The notes under the pieces: generated by a model
Told to the model about the DNA's origin: nothing
The model's database searches: none
The model's input: the letters and a program-made list of their open reading frames with translations, nothing else
Assembly (NCBI GenBank): GCA_011947345.1
Contig: JAAVTG010001003.1
Coordinates: 1,116,001 to 1,180,000 of the forward strand
Length of the DNA: 64,000 bases
Origin: Phytophthora quininea
Lineage: Eukaryota > Oomycota > Peronosporomycetes > Peronosporales > Peronosporaceae
Direction: 5' to 3'
Shown here: in pieces, positions 20,848 through 33,100 of the stretch
How the letters are laid out: every line of letters starts with the position of its first letter
Numbering within the stretch: the stretch's first letter is position 1
Position numbers and translations under genes: made by a program

Positions 20848-22337
20848 ATGGGCGTGATCCCCGTGCACGGCGACGCGGACTGGAACGCGCAGATGCAGCG
20901 CGCGGGCGGCAAGTTGGTGGTGGTGGACTTCTCGGCCGTGTGGTGCGGCCCCTGCCAGCACATCAAACCCATGTACCACCAGCTGAGCGACCAGTACAGC
21001 GACGTGGTGTTCCTAGAAGTGGACGAGGCCCAGAACCGCTCGCTCATCGGCGCGCTGGGCGTGCGCGGCTTCCCGACCTTCCACTTCTACGTGAACCAGA
21101 GCAAGGTGGACGAGTTGGTGGGCGCCGACCCCAACACGTTACGCTCCAAGATCGAGCAGTGGCGTCAGTCGGCTTTCAACCCGTTCGCGTCCCCGGGATG
21201 ACGTTGGGGGCGGGCTCTGCGGGCTCTAGCAACCCTACGTCGGCTGCGGAGGCCCGGGAGGCCCGTCTTAAGAGGTTTAATAATGTGAGTCTTGTACCGG
21301 ACGTTGTCCCTAAGGCTGAGAAGAAGCCCAAGCCAGAAGTCCCAGACTCCAACATGGTCTGCGACCCGACGACGGGGATCTGCAAGCCCAAAGACGACGA
21401 AGAGATGAAGGAGGAAACCGGAGAGAAGGGGTTCCTCCTGTAAATGAAGAGCTGTTGACGCAGTTGAAAGAGATGGGCTTTGAGGACTTGCGATCTAGGA
21501 AGGCGCTGCTGGCGACGGACAATCAGGGCCTGGAAGTGGCCATCAACTGGCTGGGAGAACACCAGGACGACCCAGACATTGACGAACCCATCAAGTTTGT
21601 GGACCTGTCCGCACAAGCTCCTAAAAAGTGCTGACACCAGAGAGAAGGCTGCGAAAGTGGAGGAACTGAAGGCCAAGATCGCCCAGAAACGAGCAGAACG
21701 CGAAGTGAGTGAGAAGCTGAGCGAGCGCGAGAACGAACTGAAGCGACGTACCGAAGGACAGGGCATGCAGGAAGCGCGTGAAGAGATCGAAGCCATCCAA
21801 CGCAAGATCGCGGCCGAGAAGATGAAGAAGGACAAGGACGACGCCAAACGCGAGCGCGAACGGCTGCGCAGACAGCTAGAGATGGACAAGCGCGAACGCC
21901 ACGCGCGTGGTGGACGGCTGGGTGGTCCTCCGATCGACGTCTCTCTTGAGGACGTGAAAGTCAAAACGGAGCAGCTAGAGAAGAAGAAGAGCCCCGAACT
22001 CCCGCCCAAGGAGAAGATCGTCAAGAACATTGGCATCTTAAAACAGTACCGCGTTGCTGGCGATGGTCTGACTGCACTCAAGACGCTCAACGTGTACGTG
22101 AAGAACTTGATCGAAAAGCCTGACGAGGAGAAATTCCGAACGATCAACTTGGAGAACGCCGCCTTCCGCAAGCGCGTGGCTAGCCTGGTTGGCGGCGTCG
22201 CCTTCCTGAAAAGCCTCGGCTACGAAAAGGACGAGGTGGACGGAGATCTTAAGCTTTCTCTAGAGAACCGCGACATGGAGTTGTTGAAGTACGCCCGTAC
22301 GCAACTCCAGGGTGCGATCGCAGAGCTTTCGCACTGA
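20848..22337 (+). CDS. Thioredoxin-UBA-PUB domain protein
   Basis: The N-terminal 110 residues are a thioredoxin domain with the redox motif FSAVWCGPCQHIKPMY and the cis-Pro motif VRGFPTFHFYV. After a linker comes a UBA-like helix bundle (LKEMGFEDLRSRKALLATDN, then AINWLGEHQDDPDID), a long charged coiled coil (EELKAKIAQKRAEREVSEKL...) and a C-terminal PUB/PUG domain (LTALKTLNVYVKNLIEKPDE, FRKRVASLVGGVAFLKSLGY). PUB domains bind the tail of the Cdc48/p97 ATPase and UBA domains bind ubiquitin, so a redox-linked role in ubiquitin-proteasome or ER-associated degradation is inferred. Frame changes at 21196, GGGG 21428-21431 and AAAAA near 21631 each need one base; the corrected protein is 496 residues. 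Confidence 0.83.
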
Positions 22338-22433
22338 AAGATTTTAATGGCTATTGGAAGATGCCCGCATGATAGTTTCTAGTCGACTTGAAGAAGAGCG
22401 GGTCGGCACTCTTTTCTATTGGCAAACGCATTT

Positions 22434-23938
22434 TCAATAAACGATTTTCACACGCAAAACGGCGTCGTGTGCTTTCAGATGTTTCGTGCTCAGCACGGAA
22501 GCTTGCAATACTCGTTGAAAAAAACTAGAGAGAGAAAAGCGACTGAACAATCCCTTCTGTTGTCCGTCAGGCTTTTCATCTTCGGGCTTGGGCTTGATTG
22601 CGGACTCTGCGCTTTCGGTGCGCTTGTGGGCGTCCTGTAGAGGCACGAACTGCTGTCCGATCGGCGGAGAGATAAGGTCGGTCTGGATGCCGCTCACGAT
22701 TATGGACACGTACACAGAGCCCTCTAGTGATTGATCGTAGCAGGTGCCGAAGATGATGTTGGCTTCGTCATGGACACGACCGCGGATAATCTCCATGATG
22801 CGGTCCACTTCAAACAGCGTCATATCTTCACCACCACGGATAGTAACCAGCAGGCCGTGAGCGGACTCAGTCGGCAGGTCGCCAAGCAGAGGATTCACCA
22901 ACGCTTGCTCGGCGGCCTTCTGAGCACGATCCTCGCCAGTTGCAATACCTGATCCCATAATGGCACGCCCAGCATTGGACAGAATTGTCTTAATGTCGGC
23001 GAAGTCAAGATTGATGAGTCCTGGGCGAACGATAAGGTCCGTGACACCTTTAACGCCCTCAAGCAGCACATCGTCCGCGTATCGGAAAGCTTCCAACATG
23101 GTTGTGCTCTTGTCAGCCAGTGCCAACAAGTTCTGGTTGGGCACGACAATCAGCGTATCCACGTACTTCGACAGCTCCTTGACTCCTGCATTGGCCAATC
23201 TCGTGCGGTTCGGCCCCTCCGATCGGAACGGGGTGCTTACCACCCCCACCGTCAAAATCCCCATCTCACGTGCTACACTCGCTACAACAGGGGCTGCTCC
23301 GGTACAAGTTCCTCCGCCCATTCCGCCGGTAATGAAGAGCATGTTGCTATCCTGCAGCATTTGCTCAATCTCTCCTCGCTGCTGCTCCGCCGAGCGTTTG
23401 CCCAGTTCCGGCTTGGAGCCAGCGCCCAGTCCCTTGGTGATGTCCTTCCCCAGCGTAATCTTGTGCGGAGCCAACGACCTGCCAAGGGCCTGGCAGTCCG
23501 TGTTGGCCACAATGAACTCCACCCCTTCGAGTTGAGACGCAATCATATTGTTCACAGCGTTGCTTCCAGCTCCACCAAGCCCCATGACAGTAAGCCAGGG
23601 CTTACCGTCCTTGAAAGTAGCCACTAGTGGCCTCTTTTGCCTTCTTCCTTGTCCGTTGGCTCAGTCTCGGTCTTGGTTGCTGCTTTGACTGCTGCCGCTG
23701 CACGTGCAGCTGCCGTTGGACGCTTCCGACGCTCCGATCCTCGCTTGGACATCGCTCTTCTTGGTGACGACGCAGCTGCCTCACTGCCCTGCTGTTTGCG
23801 GCTGTCTCCATTGAGCTTCACAGCTTCAGGCTCCGAGCTGAGCCACCGCGCCGTCTGTACGAGCGGAGAGAGACGCTGCACAGACAGCGCCGAGCGTCGC
23901 GATAGAAGCAGAGACGGACAGCGAGAGCTCATGGCCAC
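22434..23938 (-). CDS. ftsZ: Mitochondrial cell-division-type GTPase FtsZ
   Basis: The core has all FtsZ landmarks: VMGLGGAGSNAVNNMI, VEFIVANTDCQAL, the tubulin signature FITGGMGGGTCTGAAPV, VVSTPFRSEGPNR and the T7-loop region PGLINLDFADIKTILSNAG. The first 104 residues from ATG 23938 are rich in Arg, Ser and Ala without acids at the start (SSRCPSLLLSRRSALSVQRL), a mitochondrial presequence. They join the core if one A is added to AAAA at 23635-23638, giving 501 residues. FtsZ forms the ring that constricts mitochondria in stramenopiles, red algae and slime moulds; animals and fungi have lost it. Codon use matches the neighbours and the gene is embedded among oomycete genes, so this is not bacterial contamination. 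The last 30 residues look atypical and may hide a 3' intron. Confidence 0.93.
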
Positions 23939-24057
23939 GGGCTCTCGCTAGTCGAAGCTGCAGAGGGGGCAAGGGGAGCTGGACCTGCAAGACAGCACCT
24001 GGTCGGGGCTTTCAATTCGGTGCTTTTGAGCCACAAAAAATAATACTTTCATTTCGA

Positions 24058-24064
24058 CCAATCA
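24058..24064 (+). promoter_or_regulatory. CCAATCA box upstream of ftsZ
   Basis: CCAATCA lies about 120 bp upstream of the ftsZ start codon. The same heptamer is found near the starts of three other genes in this window (37197, 61857, and reversed at 51934). A role as an NF-Y-type CCAAT box is inferred. Confidence 0.4.
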
Positions 24065-24265
24065 GCGAGGGGAAATGTGGATTCTGACAATAGGAAAGTG
24101 GTGGTGCAGGACATGGACACTTCAAGTGGCAAGGTGGACGCTTTCCGGAATGCTTTTAAAGTTTACGATTGTGTTACATAGTCTTCGTTGCGCTCTGCTT
24201 GGTTGCCAAAATGTCGTGGCTCCTCTAGTGGCCAATGCCCACTTTTTGTTGGATGATTTCTTGAT

Positions 24266-26124
24266 TCATCTGTTGGCGTGGCCGATCGAGATGCCTTGCT
24301 GGAGTTGTGCTACCTGCAGACAATAGAGGTGAGTCATCATTTTGCATGAGTCAGCACGATAGGACAAGTACGTACGAGCTGCAGCGAGTTGTGAAGCGGG
24401 ACGACAGTCTCTATGGTGGACGAAGCGGAGACCTTCTCCTCTTGGTCCATCCAGGCCGGGTTGTCCTCGCGGTCTGAAGCGACTTTGCTGGCCACTTGGC
24501 GCTCCTCTGGTGACGGTATCAATGTCGGTGCTGGCGGCAGCGTAGGTGTTGATACTTCGGTTGAATCTGTTTCGCTCTGAATTGCCGACGGGAGCGCGGT
24601 CACCGGACCCAAAGTGACCTCTTCAACCGAGATGCCCTCTGCTTCCTCGGCATTCCTGTCGCCATGGCTACTACCTACCCACTCGTCATACGTCTGCGCC
24701 AGACCTTCAACGTCATCTTCGTCGACAGGATGTAAATATGCGTACTTGCCAACGACGCCGACTCCCAAAATCTTCTCCGGGATAAAGTCGCCACATGCAG
24801 AGTAGTTCTGCATTAGTAGTTTTGTGCATTGCCGGCCGTTGTTTTCCTGCAGCACGTGAACGGCTTCTGCGAACTCCATTGCATCGATCCGGATGTCATT
24901 AACCGCGACGATATGATTGTCTGGTCGGATCGCGACCCAGTCAATGTCCTCGTCAACGACGATGCCGATGCGCTTCAGCACAATCAGCGGCTGGTCGATG
25001 AACTCGAATTCTGGGATACTCTCTACTTCAACGACGCGTTCATACAGGAACAGCTCATACTGGAAAATCTCTCCAACTGATGCCTGTACCACCGCGTTGC
25101 AACCGCTGGCCACCACCTCGCGACTCATTGTGTTGATATCTGTCTTCACGTACACGAATCGCACCGTGCAAGCAGGAGCAAGATCCTTCGTACTAATAGT
25201 CAATTGCCCGTGTGCTCCCACTGGGACATAATGATACGACCCGATCTCGATCTCGGCCGAGTCTTCTTGCGAAATAAGCACCTGAATGTAGTCCTTCGGA
25301 GAGTGTTTCTCCGGTACGTCGAACTCCACTGCACTCAACACAACACAAATGACAACGTCAGAACAGGCATCAACTACGATCTCACTAACAGCGGACCAAA
25401 CCGTACAAGTGACAAACGACCCCTTCTCGACCTGTCCGCCCATATCCAGCTGCACGATGCCGCTGGGTCTGAACGCCAGCAACTTGATGCTATACGCGCT
25501 CTTGTCTGTGATCTGGTCCAGCGTCTCTTTCAGTTCCTGCGCTTGTGTCACCCACTCTGACATGTGTCCTCTTTGCAGCAGATCCTGTGGCAGCAACCCA
25601 AAGCTCTCGCGCATGGGCTTGGAACCGGCATGGATCAGCATCTTTATAGCCACCGCGTTCTGCACAAAGCAGGCGTGGTGGAGAGCTGTCCAGCCGTTCT
25701 CGTCCTTGTGGTCCACATTGACTCTACGCTGCAGTAGCAGGTGCAGGATCTCCGCCTCCTTGGGCAGCAGCTCCAGGTCGGCGTCGTCTCTCACTTCATT
25801 GACGGTCTCCTCCGCCTCGCTACCGCTGCTGTCGCTGTTAGCAGGAGCTGTAGGGTCCTGGTCTGCAGTCTCGTCGTTCTCGCCCTGTCCTGGAGGTTCG
25901 TCAACCTCCTCGTCCTCCCCGAAGCCGTGGAGATCGTCAAAGTCATCGTCCAACTCGCTCGGACCACGCAGATGCTTCAAGCTGGCGGCCGCCAGTAGCA
26001 GCGGCGTGCGTCCGCTGTCGTCCGTGGCCTCGAGCTCCTCAGCCGTCGCGGTCTTCAGCAGCCGATGCACCTCGGCCAGGTCGCCGTACTCGCAGGCGCT
26101 GTGTAGCGTCACCGTGTTCCCCAT
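24266..26124 (-). CDS. Ankyrin-repeat protein with predicted N-myristoylation and a PDZ-like region
   Basis: I start it at ATG 26124, giving MGNTVTLHSACEYGD, where Gly2 suits N-myristoylation. Residues 1-60 and about 120-190 form ankyrin repeats (TPLLLAAASLKHL; NGWTALHHACFVQNAVAIKML), separated by an acidic, Ser-rich insert. The middle is beta-rich. A segment with RIGIVVDEDIDWVAI, VAVNDIRIDAMEFAEAVHVL and CTKLLMQNY resembles a PDZ-like fold (tentative). A 62-bp GT-AG intron (24375-24314) near the end adds a short last exon, stopping at 24266; total 598 residues with no frame break. Membrane scaffold is a reasonable guess. It is divergent from the DHHC acyltransferase gene, the starts being 144 bp apart. 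Confidence 0.68.
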
Positions 26125-26267
26125 GGAAGCCGTTACCAGAAGGATGCCTGGGGGATCGTTTGATGTTGTCAGTCCGACGTCTGGGACTGATTGATACGCC
26201 AAAAATGCGCAAAACCTCGTGTGCAGCATGGTATACTGCAGGAAATGCACAGTCGCCGACAGGAACG

Positions 26268-27361
26268 ATGCTGCGTGTGCACGACAAGTAAGTGGGGGTT
26301 CTTGACGGATGCGGGTGATTTCTGCGGGCTGACGCATTGTACGCTGCAGTGTGCTGCTCCGTACGGTCTCGGTGCTGCCTGTCGTGATGGTCGCAGCCAT
26401 TGTGGCGCTAGAGTACTACGTGTTCATGGCGGAGCATTGGGTGCCAGAGTTCCAGCGGTCGGTGGGATTCTTCGTCTTTGTGAGGATCGCGGAGGGTGTG
26501 TGGTTCCACTTCGTGGTGGGGTGCATGCTCGTTGCGTACTACAAAGTGGTCGCTACAGGTACAGTGCAGTGTGGAGGAAGCGTGAAGGGATGACGAGGAT
26601 GTTTAACCAAGGAGAGTTTTGTTGTTTTAGACCCGGGGTACGTCACACCAGCGGTGGTGAAGCGCGTGAAGGACGCGGTGCAAGAGGCGCTTGAGGAAGG
26701 CAGCAAAACTCCCCGGATATGAACTCTTGCCGACGATGCAAGCAGCTGAAGCCGTTCCGAGCCCACCACTGCAGTTTTGCAATCGCTGTGTGTTGAAAAT
26801 GGGTGCGTATCACTTTGCTTCCTAGTGTTGAATAGCAGTAAGCGATCTGATGTTGAGACTTGTGAGCCAGATCATCACTGTCCTTGGGTGGCCAATTGCG
26901 TCGGCGAAGGCAACTACAAGTACTTCTTCCACTTTGTGGTGTACGCCTTCTTGGCCCTCGCCATGATCGTTCGGGCGCTGTTTGGGCCGTTCCAGGCTGC
27001 ACTCTTCAGCGAAAGCGCTCCACGTGGTGCCAACGACTTTTCTGCGCTTGCCGTTGTCGGATTTGTGCTAGGAGGCGCCTTGGCAATCAGCTTGCTCGGG
27101 TTTATCGCTGTCCACACCTACCTGTTGACCCACGGCGCTACTACAATCGAGTGTCACGAGTACGGCCGAACGTTCCCATTCAACCAAGGCTGGCGGCAGA
27201 ACGTCGTCACAGTGTTTGGCGAATCTAAATGGGACTGGCTGCTCCCGACGTCACCGAGGAGTAAGGCAAGCTACGTTTTACATCCGGCAGAGCTTCAACA
27301 CCTCACTGCTGACAGTTGTTTCGGAGATTCCAGCGGCCAAGAAGACGACAATTTGCTATAG
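26268..27361 (+). CDS. DHHC-type protein S-palmitoyltransferase
   Basis: Four exons: 26268-26287, 26350-26558, 26631-26802 and 26871-27361. Membrane spans are VLPVVMVAAIVALEYYVF, an SVGFFVFVRIAEGVWFHFVV segment, FFHFVVYAFLALAMIVRALF and VVGFVLGGALAISLLGFIAV. The cysteine-rich domain reads CRRCKQLKPFRAHHCSFCNR and continues into DHHCPWVANCVGEGNYKYF; the DHHC cysteine forms the acyl intermediate. Frame breaks at CCCC 26711-26714 and TTTT 26775-26778 fall within this domain and each needs one base; without them the zinc-binding pattern is lost. The corrected protein is 297 residues, normal for a small DHHC enzyme of the Golgi or plasma membrane. The last DHHC codon is split by the third intron. 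Confidence 0.88.
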
Positions 27362-27490
27362 TAGAGAGCGCATTCTGGTCAAGTGTTCAAATATCGAGTT
27401 AGATGTCATTATTCCCCTTCCAAGAGAGCTCAGCGAGTTGCATCAAACACCAGCTTGGATCTGCAGCAACTCAAATAGAATGGAGACGTC

Positions 27491-28034
27491 TTACTGCGGA
27501 GGGACTTCGCCGGCATGGAACACGAGCGACACGCTGTTGACACAGTGGCGCTCGTCCGTCGGCGTCTTGAAGCCTTCTCCCTTGAAGACGTGGCCCATGT
27601 GTCTGCAAAGCAAACTCTTACCAATTCACGAATCTTTTACAATAAAATAGTATTGCAGTGGTAGCTCACCCGTCGCACTTGGCGCACATGATCTCTGTGC
27701 GATGTCCGTCCGCATCTGCCACGGCCTTGATCGCTCCAGGGATGGCGTCGTAGAAGGCAGGCCAGCCACAGCCCGAGTCAAACTTGGTCTTGGACGTGTA
27801 CACGGGCGTCTTGCAGCCGGCGCAGACGTACACGCCGTCCTCGTAGTGCTTGTTGTACTCGCCCGTGCCGGCGCGCTCGGTTCCCTTGAGTCGCAGCACC
27901 TGGAACTGCATAGGCGTCAGGCGCTGCTTCCATTCGGCGTCCGAGAGGTTGGTCGTGTTCCCGTCCATTGTTGATGCAAACGCAGCAGATCTCTTGGCGA
28001 CAGAGGGCGAAGCTCGTGAACCCAACGACAGCAA
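27491..28034 (-). CDS. msrB: Methionine-R-sulfoxide reductase B
   Basis: Two exons (28034-27670 and 27602-27491) with a GT-AG intron give 158 residues and no frame break. The zinc site is formed by CAGC and CAKC pairs. The catalytic cysteine is in [13 protein letters not shown] near the end, and the fold signature [16 protein letters not shown] is present. The enzyme reduces methionine-R-sulfoxide in proteins with thioredoxin as electron donor. The N-terminal 22 residues before [10 protein letters not shown] are Ser/Arg/Ala-rich ([19 protein letters not shown]) and could target mitochondria; translation from the inner Met would give a cytosolic form. It is divergent from SRP54, with 139 bp between start codons. 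Confidence 0.92.
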
Positions 28035-28173
28035 GGGCGCAGCAGCTTGCTCATGTATCGAGCAAATTGAAGAGTGACATACAAAACACGAGTCATGCTA
28101 AAAGGCAGGATATGGCTATATCGTAGGCAGTCATTCCGCATTCTGCGACCAAGGGGACACGAAGTAAGGAGTG

Positions 28174-29707
28174 ATGGTGTTAGCGGAGCTCGGGTCCAAG
28201 CTGCAGGGCGCACTCGCCAAGCTCAACCGCACGACGGTGGTGGACGATGAGGTGTTCAACGCGCTGCTCAAGGAGATCTGCGGCGCGCTGCTGGAGTCCG
28301 ACGTGCAGGTCAAGCTCGTGCGCCAGCTGCGGGACAACGTCAAGCTGGCCGTGAGCCTAGACGATGCTGGCTCGGGCGTGAACCGCCGCCGTCTCATCCA
28401 GAAGTCGGTGGTGGACCAGCTCGTGGGCATGCTCGAGCCCGAGAACAAGCCGTACAAGATGAAGAAGGGCCAAAGCAACGTCGTCATGTTCGTGGGTCTG
28501 CAGGGCTCAGGCAAGACCACGAGCATCGCCAAGTTCGCGCACTTTTACCAGCGCAAAGGCTGGAAGACCTGCATGGTCTGTGCCGATACATTTCGAGCCG
28601 GAGCGTTCGACCAGCTCAAGCAGAACTCCACCAAGCTGCGGATCCCGTTCTACGGTAGCTACACAGAGGCCGACCCCGTCCGGATCGCAGAGGAAGGTGT
28701 CGCGCAGTTCCGTAAGGAGAACTACGAGCTCATTCTAGTAGATACTAGTGGTCGCCACAAGCAGGAGGCCGACCTCTTCGCAGAGATGAGAGAGGTCTCG
28801 GCGGCTGTGCAGCCGGACGACGTCGTGTTCGTCATGGACTCGACGATCGGCCAGGCAGTGTACGACCAAGCCAGTGCCTTCCGTGAGACGGTAGACGTTG
28901 GTAGTGTGATCATCACCAAGCTGGACGGCCATGCCAAGGGCGGAGGTGCCTTGAGTGCCGTGGCAGCCACGGGGTCGCCGATTATCTTTTACGGTACAGG
29001 CGAGCACTTTGCGGACTTTGAGTCGTTCAATGCCCAGAGCTTCGTGAGTCGACTGATGGGCATGGGCGATATTCGCGGACTGATGGAGGAGGTCAAGACG
29101 AGTGGCATGCTCGACAACCAGGAGGAGATGGTGGAGAAGTTCCAGAAGGGCGAGTTTACGCTGCGTGACATGTACAAGCAGTTCCAAAGCGTCATGAAGA
29201 TGGGACCGTTGAGTAAGGTCATGTCCATGATTCCTGGCCTGCCGCAGGGAATGAGCCAGATGATGAGCATGGGCGGCGGTGAGGAGGAAGCCTCAAAGAG
29301 ACTGCGACGATTCCTGTTCATGATGGACAGTATGACGGACGCGGAGCTGGACGGCGTTGTGCCGCTTTCGGAGTCGCGCCAGATTCGAGTTGCTCGGGGA
29401 TCTGGCTGCCAGCTGCACGAGATTGACTTTTGCTTAAGTGCCACAAGCAGTTCGCGTCGGTTGTAAGCCGAATGGGTAAGAGCGGTCTCATGAAGACGGA
29501 GACGCTGCGCTAGGCAAGCAGATGGCCCGCAACCCGAACGCTGTGATGCAGCAACTTTCCAAGGTCATGGACCCCAAGATGATGGCGCAGATGGGTGGGC
29601 CGCAAAACATGATGCGAATGATGAAGCAAATGCAGGGCATGGACCCAAGCGCACTAGGCGACATGGCCAAGATGGCCCAGAGCATGGGTATGAAGATGCC
29701 GTTTTAG
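28174..29707 (+). CDS. SRP54: Signal recognition particle 54-kDa subunit
   Basis: From ATG 28174: an N domain (VLAELGSKLQGALAKLNR), a GTPase G domain with FVGLQGSGKTTSIAKFA (P-loop), DTFRAGAFDQLKQ, ILVDTSGRHKQEADLF and ITKLDGHAKGGGALS, then the methionine-rich M domain (GMSQMMSMGGG...; GSGCQLHEID). It binds signal sequences on ribosomes and docks to the SRP receptor. The frame breaks twice in the M domain, at TTTT 29428-29431 and at GG 29498-29499. Adding one T and one G gives a continuous 511-residue protein that ends NMMRMMKQMQGM...MKMPF, the usual SRP54 ending. Because the protein is essential, these breaks are best read as sequence errors. Confidence 0.94.
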
Positions 29708-30132
29708 ATGACCGAGCTTCTCTGGGCCACGGCAAGAGGGTAACATCTTGCGATGGAGTTTGTGATGGCAATATGAGCGCTCAGTCTTACACCTTAACGT
29801 GGTGCGTCCGTGCATTTTCAGCTGGGTGAGAGCAGCAAATTACCCTCGTTGTTGTGTACAGGCCCAAGCACTCGCAGCCCCTATTATTGCTATAGCGGTT
29901 CCAACCACACAGGCTGCAGCTAAAAATGCCAAATTGTGAAACGAACTTGACGCAGCGAACCACCGCTGTGCTCAGTCGCGGCGGACGCCTCACGCACGGT
30001 CGAAGTCCAAGCGGTTCAAGGGAGCAGAAGATAGCGGCGCCTTCTTCGACTGCTGCATGCTGTTTGATCGTATCGTGAGGGGGCAAGAAGTGCCGTCGGT
30101 TAGGTAATCCCTGACGAACCTGCACTTTGCGG
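29708..30132. other. Intergenic region between SRP54 and the channel gene
   Basis: About 425 bp without a recognisable gene or repeat. A minus-strand open frame at 29787-30191 is composition-driven and has no domain features. Confidence 0.4.
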
Positions 30133-33100
30133 ATGAAGCCCACACTCATACATCCGTGGCGCAAAAAGTTATCGATGTGTCGACTGCGCAATTAGGGCCA
30201 CTGAGTCCGGCGATTTCTTCGGCGAATACGCGAGATGTGCACACCGGAAACGGCGTTCCTGTTGCCAGACCCAAGACCCTGTCACTCGCTTCACAGACCA
30301 TCAACCGAGCGGCTACTGTCGCCAATTTGTTCGTGCATGAAAATGCTCGGTCGATCGCACAGGTCGTGACGCGCAAACGAAAGCTACAACATCAGAATTC
30401 AAACCCAGACGCTTCGTTATACACTGCACCACGTCGCGCTCGTCGCAATGATCTCGTGCCCGCTGTGCAAGCAGAAAACATTAGATATAGTCGGTGGTTC
30501 ATTCAGCCACGGTCTACGTGGAAGGTCCGTTGGGATCTGTGGATTGGCCTCATTATCGTTTACAGTGTTATTCTCATTCCATATCGTATCGGCTTCGGGA
30601 TTGAACTTGCGGTAAGACGGATTGTTTTGACGCTGATGAAAGCGGATCACTAACTATGGTCGATTGTTTTCAGGGATGGGAGCAGACAATGAATTATTGC
30701 TTCGACAGCAGTTTTGCTGTGGATGTTATCTTCAACTTCTTTACTGGTTACTATGATGAGGATGTTTTGGTTCACGAGCTACCCAGGATTCGACATCACT
30801 ACATCCGTAGTTGGTTTATTTTTGATTTGGCCTCCACTATTCCGCTCGACCAGTTCTTACAAGTGGTCACAAAGGCATCATCCTCACTACTTACACTCAA
30901 ACTCATCCGCGTTTTCCGGCTTTTCCGGCTATTGAAATTGATGAGATTGTTGCGACTAAAACGTACAGTCGAAGCCGTGCAAGTGGATGCGCTCAATGCG
31001 CACGTTTTGCAGACCTTCAAGAGCTTGCTGACCATTATCTTCATTATTCACCTCATATCCTGCGGATGGTATATGTTTTATACGTGGGATCCTACAGGTA
31101 CAAACTGGGTCAACCTGAACCAGTATTACCAAAACGGCGGCAGCGGTAAGCAAGGCGGTGGCAGTCTGGGGAATCCGTACCTTGTCAGTTTCTACTGGGT
31201 ATCGAATACGATGATGTCTGTCGGCTATGGCGATATTGTCGGGTGACCGACATGGAGCGGCTTTATTCCATTTTTGTCTCGTGTCTTGGTTCAATCTCCG
31301 TCGGCATGATTATCGCAAATATTCAGATGCTCACAGAGAACTATAATCCGAGGGGAGTAAGATTGCGACAGAAGCTCCTGGAGACGAAAGAGTTTCTGAT
31401 CAAGCGCAGTATTCCCCGACGTCTGCGGCAACGTATCATCTCACAGTTCGAGTATCATTGGAGCCACCGCACCGTGTTTGACGAAAACGACTTGCTACAC
31501 AAATTCCCGAGAAGCCTGCAGTACGAAATCCTGGCGGCGTCGATGGAGTCTTTTGTGAAGAAATTCCCATTCTTCGGCATGACTTCCGTAGAGTTTTTGT
31601 TTTCGTGATACCACGACTCAGACCAATCGTTCTAGGGCCTGGTCAAGTGCTTGTAGATGCGGAATGTGTTTGGGAAGAGCTCTATTTTCTTACATCTGGG
31701 ACTGTAGAGACTGTGCAGTCTAATCTCGTGGTAGGGTCTCTTTCACCGGGTGAAATTTGTGGCATTGAGTACCTCGTCAACCAACGTCGTCGGTACACGC
31801 ATACTTACCGATCTATCTCAAAGACAGAACTTTATGCTATGTACAGCAAGGATCTTCTTGAAGCGATCGACAAGTGTCCTGTGGCAAACAACTATTTAGA
31901 GGGTTTGGCAGTCATTCTCGGTGAAAGGTACGAAGAGTCTGCACGACGAGGGAGACGCGCACTGCAGCGGCAGAGAACAGTTCGCGCGATTCGACGCGAG
32001 TCCTTCTCCAAGTCGGAGCCGTTTCTTCATAAACGACACCGCAAGTCGATCTCGTCAACGAACTTGCACACAATGCCGTCCGATTTTATAACTCGAGTAG
32101 ACCATCCAGTAGCAAGTGAAGAAGTGGTCACGCATTGGTCAGTTATTCGTCACTACTCCAAGTCGAGAATCATGTGGGATGTTGTGATTGGCGTCATGGT
32201 TTCCATCACAGCAATTACCGTCCCATTTCGCATCGCTTTCGATGTTCAAGATAGCACCATGATTTTCTACGCTGCTGATCGCCTGTCCGATATCGTTTTC
32301 GTTTTCGATGTCTTGCTTAGTTTCTGCACAACGTATGTCGACGACACTGGTGTAGAGATTACAAATCGCTTCGAAATTCGCCGACACTACCTCAAAACGA
32401 CGTTTTTCGTAGACGTTGTCTCGACCATTCCGTTCGACTTCATATTGGAGGCGTTGGCGGCGGGCAGTGTGTTTCGATCCCTTCGCCTTATCCGTACCGT
32501 GAAGCTGATTAAATTATTGCGTTTGATACGCTTATCGAAACTGTACAAGATGAACTCGCAATGGATGTCTGAGTTCGACATTAACGTAGATTCAATACGG
32601 CTTCTCAAGCTCCTAGCACCGGTAATGATTATCGCGCACTATGTGGGATGCTTCTGGTACTACATCTCAGCAAACCAACCTTCTGAGAATGCCTGGTGGG
32701 GTCGCATATATTTTGATGATCCGAATTCGAAAGTCTCAAAGTACATCGCCAGCATCTACTGGGCCATTACGACCATGACGACTGTGGGTTTTGGGGATAT
32801 TTATGCCGTTAACGACATCGAAAAGGCTTACTGCATTTTGGTTGTCATCGGAGGTACGACGCTTTTTGCTTATGTGGTGGGTACTGTCATCGAGGTCGCA
32901 AGCAATTCAACAAGTCTCATGAATAGGGAGCACGAAATGGTCCAGCGAGTAAACGCCTATATCAAGGAACGCGGCGTGTCTTCCGAGTTTATCGTGGCCT
33001 GTCACGAACATCTCCGGTTTGTAGACGGAGAAAAACGTTCTTTGCCGAAAATTCATTGTTCGACGCACTTAGCTATTCACTACGTAGTGAACTGATCTTG

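Noticed and set aside
20848..22337. Programmed ribosomal frameshifting to explain the breaks
   Set aside because: The sites are of many kinds (A, C, G and T runs) with no common slippery sequence or stop context, and occur in about 20 genes.
22434..23938. Bacterial contamination or recent lateral transfer of ftsZ
   Set aside because: The gene has an Arg/Ser-rich presequence and sits directly between oomycete genes with similar codon use; mitochondrial FtsZ is known in this lineage.
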